From Arthrobacter sp. U41 (GTDB taxonomy: Bacteria > Actinomycetota > Actinomycetes > Actinomycetales > Micrococcaceae), in NCBI RefSeq assembly GCF_001750145.1, contig NZ_CP015732.1, positions 1,364,001 through 1,428,000 of the forward strand: DNA of 64,000 nt, read 5' to 3'. How positions within the stretch are numbered: the first letter of the stretch is position 1; the number at the start of each line of letters is the position of its first letter. A program made the position numbers and the translations under genes. Positions 61,795-64,000 of this stretch are shown here, in pieces. The notes beneath the pieces are model-generated. The model was not told where the DNA came from, did no database searches, and saw only the letters and a program-made list of their open reading frames with translations.

Positions 61795-62481
61795 ATGATT
61801 ATCGTGTCAAAGAAGATCGCGATTCTGCATACAAGCTTCGTATTTGTTTCTGTCGAGCCTGTGATCAATGACCTCATTGCCGAGCTCATACCCGATGCTG
61901 AAGTTATCCATTTTGTGGACTCAGACGTTTTGGCCACAGTCGTGCGCGAGCAAGGGATATCGACAAATAGCGAGGCACGAATGACGCATCTTGCGCAGGC
62001 AGCAGAAGCGGCCGGCGCCGACATCATCTTCTCCGCGTGCTCATCGTTGGGACCGGCCCTGGACGTCGCGGCCCGCAGCGTTCATACACCGGTGGTGAAG
62101 ATTGACGACGCGATGGCCATGCGGGCCGCCCGCGAAGGAGCACGCATTGGTGTCCTGGCCACCGTGCCCACCACACTCGGTCCGACGTCAGATCTCATCC
62201 AGAAAAAAGCAGACGAAATCGGGCGCAGCATCACGCTTGAGAAGCGGCTATGCGAAGGCGCGTTCGCTGTCCTCATGTCGGGAGACCGCGAAAAGCACGA
62301 CGCGATGGTCACTGAACAGGCCACCGACCTCGCCAAGAATGTTGACATGATCGTCCTGGCGCAGGCATCCATGTCCCGTCTCGCCGGCGTTCTCCAGGAG
62401 AAGACCAAGATGCCGGTTCTGTCGAGCCCCCGCATCGGCGTGGAGTACCTGGCTCGACGTATCGCGGAACTCCCTGCGTGA
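61795..62481 (+). CDS. Aspartate/glutamate racemase-family protein
   Basis: 228 residues from ATG 61795 (AAGAAGGGG upstream; GTG 61804 possible). KIAILHTSFVFVSVEPVIND, IIFSACSSLGPALDVAARS with a first catalytic-type Cys, then RIGVLATVPTTLGPTSDLIQ and the late MIVLAQASMSRLAGVL. A clear second Cys in the usual place is absent, so it could be a decarboxylase, isomerase or a one-cysteine member of the family. Its stop overlaps the second DUF1537 kinase (GTGA), so it probably processes the same acid sugar. Confidence 0.8.
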   Translation: MIIVSKKIAILHTSFVFVSVEPVINDLIAELIPDAEVIHFVDSDVLATVVREQGISTNSEARMTHLAQAAEAAGADIIFSACSSLGPALDVAARSVHTPVVKIDDAMAMRAAREGARIGVLATVPTTLGPTSDLIQKKADEIGRSITLEKRLCEGAFAVLMSGDREKHDAMVTEQATDLAKNVDMIVLAQASMSRLAGVLQEKTKMPVLSSPRIGVEYLARRIAELPA

Positions 62482-63998
62482 AAAGGCCGGATCTGACCTT
62501 GGAAACCAGAAATTCAGATGAGTTGCTTTCCTCCGGACCAGCAGTCCTGCGCATTCCGGACTCCCGACTCCGCATTCGGGAAGCAAACGCTGCCGACAAG
62601 ATCTGGGTGATAGTGCTCGACGACGACCCCACCGGAAGCCAGTCGGTCCAGGGAGTCCCGGTGCTTACCAGATGGGATGATGAAGATCTGAACTGGGCCT
62701 TCGAGCAGCCTGGCAACGGTTTCTTCATCCTCACCAACACCAGAGGACTCAACGATGAGGAAGCGCGGTCCACGGTCACAGCTGTCGCAGAGGCCATCAG
62801 ACGTGTCGGCGCTGAATTGGGTGCCCGCTACACACTGATCACTCGCAGCGACTCCACCCTCCGCGGGCATTATCCTCTCGAAACCGATGTCCTCAGGGCC
62901 ATGGCTAGTTCTTCAGGCGAACCCTATGATGCCTTACTCCTTGCCCCCGCATACATCGCGGCGGGAAGGGTGACGGTAGGTGATGTGCACTATGTCGGCA
63001 GTCGAGACTCATTTGTTCCGGTTGGCCAGACAAACTACGCAAAGGACGCCACGTTCGGGTTCACCAACTCAAACGTCCGGGACTACGTCGAGGAGAAGAC
63101 ACACGGGGCCATATCCTCGAACGAGGTTGTGAGCCTCAGCCTCGAAGACATCAGAATAGGTGGCGCCGATCGGGTGCGCGACGTCATCCTCTCCTGCAAG
63201 AACGCCACTCCCGTAGTTGTGAACGCGGTTGATGAGGCCGACCTTGACGTAGTCGTTCTGGGCCTCATCCTGGCGGAAGAGGCTGGCGCCCGGGTCCTGA
63301 GCCGGACCGGACCCTCCTTCGTGGCGGCGCGGCTGGGCATCAAGGCTCGCGCCCCGCTATCCCATGATGAAGTCTTCACTTTCGGAGAGCGCGCCGGTAA
63401 CGGATTGGTAGTTGTGGGTTCGCACGTTGAGCTGACTACCCGTCAGGTATCGCGGTTGAAGAACGAATTCCCGGACATTGAGACCGTCGAATTGGATGTC
63501 CCGAAACTGCTCGATCCGGCTCAGCGCGCGGGCGAAATGGCCCGATGCGGTGACGCGCTTGTAGCAGCACTGAAGAAAACGGACGCGCTGCTTGTCTCGA
63601 GCAGAGAGCAAATCGTCGGAGACACGGGCCATTCAAGCCTGCTGATTGCCCAGACTGTGTCCCACGCGCTGGTCACCCTTACCGCGCGGGCGGTCCATGA
63701 GGTAGCAACCAAGTGGGTGCTCGCCAAGGGAGGAATCACCTCAAGCGATGTCGCCACTGAAGGGCTCGAGATTCGGCGGGCGACGGTCGCTGGGCAACTG
63801 TTCCCTGGAATCGTCTCCGTTTGGGTTAACGAAGGTGGCAGCAGTCAGGGACTTAAGGGCCTTCCCTATGTCGTCTTTGCCGGGAACGTTGGAGATGAAT
63901 CGACTCTCGCCGACGCGGTCAGGATTCTGCGGGGGCCCGCCGCGCTGACCAACAGCAAAAGCGAGGCCCTCGGCCAGGGCGCTCCTCGGACTTTCTGA
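62478..63998 (+). CDS. Four-carbon acid sugar kinase (DUF1537 family, second copy)
   Basis: 506 residues from GTG 62478, complete within the window. It begins with an extra 35-residue segment before VIVLDDDPTGSQSVQGVPVL, the family's acid-sugar site, followed by ITRSDSTLRGHYPLETDVLR and LLLAPAYIAAGRVTVG. The C-terminal ATP domain has LVVVGSHVELTTRQVSRLKN and KGGITSSDVATEGLEIRRAT. Its closest look is to the DDDPTG subgroup, different from the first copy at 57908, so the two kinases likely act on different acids. Coupled to the racemase-like gene by GTGA. Confidence 0.88.
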   Translation: MKRPDLTLETRNSDELLSSGPAVLRIPDSRLRIREANAADKIWVIVLDDDPTGSQSVQGVPVLTRWDDEDLNWAFEQPGNGFFILTNTRGLNDEEARSTVTAVAEAIRRVGAELGARYTLITRSDSTLRGHYPLETDVLRAMASSSGEPYDALLLAPAYIAAGRVTVGDVHYVGSRDSFVPVGQTNYAKDATFGFTNSNVRDYVEEKTHGAISSNEVVSLSLEDIRIGGADRVRDVILSCKNATPVVVNAVDEADLDVVVLGLILAEEAGARVLSRTGPSFVAARLGIKARAPLSHDEVFTFGERAGNGLVVVGSHVELTTRQVSRLKNEFPDIETVELDVPKLLDPAQRAGEMARCGDALVAALKKTDALLVSSREQIVGDTGHSSLLIAQTVSHALVTLTARAVHEVATKWVLAKGGITSSDVATEGLEIRRATVAGQLFPGIVSVWVNEGGSSQGLKGLPYVVFAGNVGDESTLADAVRILRGPAALTNSKSEALGQGAPRTF

Positions 63999-64000
63999 CG

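Noticed and set aside
1..64000. CRISPR array, tRNA or rRNA genes, prophage or toxin-antitoxin systems
   Set aside because: No regularly spaced repeats, no cloverleaf-like sequences with CCA-adjacent arms, no phage structural genes and no recognisable toxin-antitoxin pair were seen by eye.

Overview
The window reads as a chromosomal segment of a high-GC actinobacterium of the Micrococcaceae, most likely Arthrobacter or a close relative (Pseudarthrobacter/Paenarthrobacter). The evidence is uniformly GC-rich codon use, frequent GTG starts, ATGA-type start/stop overlaps, a desferrioxamine operon, and the wording of LipA, PurU and the cresol-type gene cluster. No rRNA, tRNA or CRISPR array was seen.

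Layout. 1-2 kb: the N-terminal part of an M20 amidohydrolase, divergent from a two-module Lrp/AsnC regulator. 2-6.6 kb: a minus-strand operon lipA - metF-like - cycA-like - purU under a tandem glycine riboswitch, a complete logic for glycine uptake and one-carbon overflow. 6.6-8 kb: decayed DNA, with the last 28 codons of a second purU, a beheaded NCS1 permease and a further C-terminal fragment, closed by a strong terminator and a perfect palindromic repeat. 8.3-19.1 kb: an IclR regulator followed by a P450, a split ATP/PEP-synthase-type phosphotransferase, an SDR dehydrogenase, ferredoxin, ferredoxin reductase, HD phosphohydrolase, aldehyde dehydrogenase and a small ABM-domain protein. This matches the cre (p-cresol/alkylphenol) protection-oxidation-deprotection pathway of Corynebacterium glutamicum gene for gene.

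19-32 kb: a DUF2202 secreted protein; a two-component pair whose response regulator carries a one-base frameshift; a copper-type block (Dyp peroxidase/EfeB, PCuAC lipoprotein, CopC, membrane protein) preceded by a perfect CsoR-type operator; a CcdA/DsbA-like/CxxC membrane trio; a DsrE-like protein; and an MFS exporter with a CxxC membrane partner. The exporter diverges from a 39-residue Cys-rich protein across a second CsoR-type operator. A shortened LacI regulator follows.

32-50 kb: SulP transporter, remnant of an MFS gene, a terminator held inside a 16-bp inverted repeat, a PTP-loop protein, a DUF1540 protein, the desABCD siderophore operon with iron boxes nested in a perfect inverted repeat, a RelA/SpoT-domain synthetase, an alpha/beta hydrolase, TrkH/TrkA potassium uptake, NhaA, and a P-type cation ATPase.

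50-53 kb: an insertion hot spot. A persulfide-dioxygenase-type metallohydrolase has lost its C-terminal half to an IS110-family element with a candidate bridge-RNA region; an IS256 N-terminal remnant follows. 53-64 kb: a four-carbon acid-sugar catabolic island (LtnD-like dehydrogenase, class II aldolase, two aldo/keto reductases, two DUF1537 kinases, PdxA2-like dehydrogenase, Asp/Glu-racemase-family protein, FadR-type and DeoR-type regulators) interrupted by a collapsed IS3 remnant.

Main themes: substrate-inducible catabolism of aromatics and acid sugars, metal/thiol homeostasis, and genome decay around insertion sequences. All functional calls come from reading motifs and recalled families; no database search was run.
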